A stretch of DNA of 6,041 nt from an uncultured Clostridia bacterium. Lineage in GTDB: Bacteria > Bacillota > Clostridia > Christensenellales > CAG-917. Below the pieces are notes generated by a model. The model had not been told where the DNA came from and ran no database searches. It worked only from the letters and a program-made list of their open reading frames with translations. The position numbers were made by a program, and so were the translations under genes. Below are positions 5,072-6,041 of the stretch, piece by piece; the stretch's first letter is position 1, and every line of letters starts with the position of its first letter. Where the stretch lies: contig CANQCC010000088.1 of NCBI GenBank assembly GCA_947589635.1, forward strand, positions 1-6,041. The letters are read 5' to 3'.

Positions 5072-5731
5072 ATGGATAAAATTGCGTTGCAGGCAAGACT
5101 TGACTTGCAAAAATGGTATGACAGCGTGGAAAATCGTCGCGATATGTGCGGCACCTACAGCTATTGCGCCTTCTGCGACAAAACGCTTGCTCACCCCTGC
5201 GCGACAGCCTATGAAAAGATGAGACAGACGGACAAAGAACGTCCCGCCATGCCGATAAGACGCCCCAAAAAGATCGTCGAAAACGTCGGCGCAAGGGATC
5301 AGAGGTCCTCTCTCGGCAAGAAGTTCGACTATGGCAAAGTGCTCAAAAAGAAGGCGGCGCGCAAAAGCCTTACCTTTGCGGAAAAATACGCTCTGTCCGG
5401 CGATATTCTCAAGGACAGATATCTCAAGTTGCAGGCCGCGCTTACGGACACTCCGCACGGCACGCCCAAAATCAAAAGCCGCATAAGCAAACAGTGCGAC
5501 ACCTACCGCCGCGAGGGCGAGATAGTCGCCAAAATCACGATAATCGGCACCTCTCTGCGCATAAATCTGCCCCTCGACCCGAATGCGCCCGAGTATAACG
5601 ACGGCAAAACGCCGCACGTCAACACCGGTCATAAGAAGGTCTACGAGATGGTCCCCTTCCAGTTCAAGGTCAACAGCAAGCTCGCTCTTAAGCGCGCCCT
5701 CGACCTCATCGAGCAAGTGAAGCGCGGATAA
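5072..5731 (+). CDS. Uncharacterised protein with N-terminal cysteine cluster and conserved C-terminal domain
   Basis: A 219-residue soluble protein. I prefer ATG at 5072 over the in-frame GTG at 5051 and ATG at 5066 because AAAGAGGTG (5057-5065) is then well placed as ribosome binding site. The N-terminal part holds C26-x5-C32-x2-C35-x7-C43 with H41 nearby, which suggests a zinc site. A basic linker with many K and R residues (about 51-98) follows. The C-terminal domain (about 99-217) contains SGDILKDRYLKL, IKSRISKQCDTYRREGEIVAKITIIGTSLRINLPLDP in segments from about 134 to 170, and VYEMVPFQFKVNSKLALKRALDLI. From memory this resembles an unnamed domain common in Clostridia, where versions read like 'SRISW..ESF..GR..LAK..IRGKTL.LYLALDP'; I know no established function. 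The basic linker and putative zinc site fit nucleic-acid binding, but that is inference. Its 3' flank leads into the 66-bp array with no clear terminator. Confidence 0.85.
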   Translation: MDKIALQARLDLQKWYDSVENRRDMCGTYSYCAFCDKTLAHPCATAYEKMRQTDKERPAMPIRRPKKIVENVGARDQRSSLGKKFDYGKVLKKKAARKSLTFAEKYALSGDILKDRYLKLQAALTDTPHGTPKIKSRISKQCDTYRREGEIVAKITIIGTSLRINLPLDPNAPEYNDGKTPHVNTGHKKVYEMVPFQFKVNSKLALKRALDLIEQVKRG

Positions 5732-5766
5732 CACGCGGACAGTAAGCGGATAAAAGCGTATAAAAA

Positions 5767-6041
5767 GGAAACGTATCGAAGTGGTCGCTTGCAAGGCGCA
5801 CGGCGTCTCGTCGCTCCCACTCCGCTACATATGGAAACGTATCGAAGTGGTCGCTTGCAAGGCGCACGGCGTCTCGTCGCTCCCACTCCGCTACATATGG
5901 AAACGTATCGAAGTGGTCGCTTGCAAGGCGCACGGCGTCTCGTCGCTCCCACTCCGCTACATATGGAAACGTATCGAAGTGGTCGCTTGCAAGGCGCACG
6001 GCGTCTCGTCGCTCCCACTCCGCTACATATGGAAACGTATC
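5767..6041. repeat. 66-bp perfect tandem repeat array, cut by window end
   Basis: Four full copies (5767-5832, 5833-5898, 5899-5964, 5965-6030) and the first 11 bases of a fifth are identical as far as I can read. Each starts GGAAACGTATCG and ends CGCTACATAT. Each unit contains an imperfect inverted repeat, CGAAGTGGTCGC (5777-5788 in copy 1) with GCTCCCACTCCG (5813-5824), pairing at 9 of 12 positions. The period is 22 codons and the unit is open in five of six frames. I see no ribosome binding site or gene start within it, so I call it a non-coding satellite. It is not a CRISPR array, as no variable spacer exists. The total copy number cannot be known from this window. Confidence 0.92.

Noticed and set aside
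4982..5794. 270-residue open frame on the minus strand
   Set aside because: It lies opposite the cysteine-cluster gene, which has a strong promoter and ribosome binding site; the minus frame has neither and looks like a shadow of GC-rich coding.
5641..6018. Minus-strand repetitive protein frames through the 66-bp array
   Set aside because: The repeat keeps any stop-free frame open automatically, and no ribosome binding site or start context supports translation.
5767..6041. CRISPR array
   Set aside because: The whole 66-bp period is identical from copy to copy, so there are no distinct spacers, and no cas gene is present.

Overview
The window looks like a piece of a Bacillota (Clostridia-type) chromosome, probably from an uncultured anaerobe. 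The basis is AGGAGG-like ribosome binding sites, several near- or fully consensus sigma-A promoters (TTGACA-17-TATAAT), a clostridial-type 2[4Fe-4S] ferredoxin, a long U32-family protein, and AT-rich spacers between GC-richer genes. No plasmid, phage, transposase, CRISPR or rRNA/tRNA gene is visible. The lineage call is inference from gene style, not a database match.

Layout. Positions 1-560 hold no convincing gene. They are filled with hairpins and repeats: a 23-bp repeat in two copies, a 63-nt inverted repeat, a folded element at 253-330, and a strong bidirectional terminator at 527-554. A degenerate 21-bp tandem repeat (561-697) then runs up to the stop codon of a minus-strand gene for a GtrA-like four-helix membrane protein with long acidic tails. 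Upstream of it, on the same strand, is an unrecognised 187-residue soluble protein. Diverging from that gene is a plus-strand U32/DUF3656-type gene, cut by one in-frame TAA into a 204-residue part and a 516-residue part. Next come a 56-residue ferredoxin gene (4726-4896) with its own promoter and terminator, and a gene for a 219-residue protein with an N-terminal cysteine cluster, driven by a perfect consensus promoter. Its 3' flank passes into an identical 66-bp tandem array that runs off the window end.

How the genes may relate. Each gene appears to have its own promoter, so this is a set of single-gene units rather than an operon. The U32 protein probably carries an iron-sulfur cluster and the ferredoxin is its neighbour, so an electron-transfer link is conceivable, but nothing in the sequence beyond proximity supports it.

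Most noteworthy: (1) the U32 gene is interrupted by a stop lying between the third and fourth candidate cluster cysteines; (2) its best promoter predicts transcription starting exactly on the A of the ATG, a leaderless mRNA; (3) the 21-bp repeat after the GtrA-like gene repeats that gene's own last codons and stop in phase; (4) the 66-bp array is identical across all four full copies and open in five of six frames. I do not see a clear multi-gene defence or other novel system.
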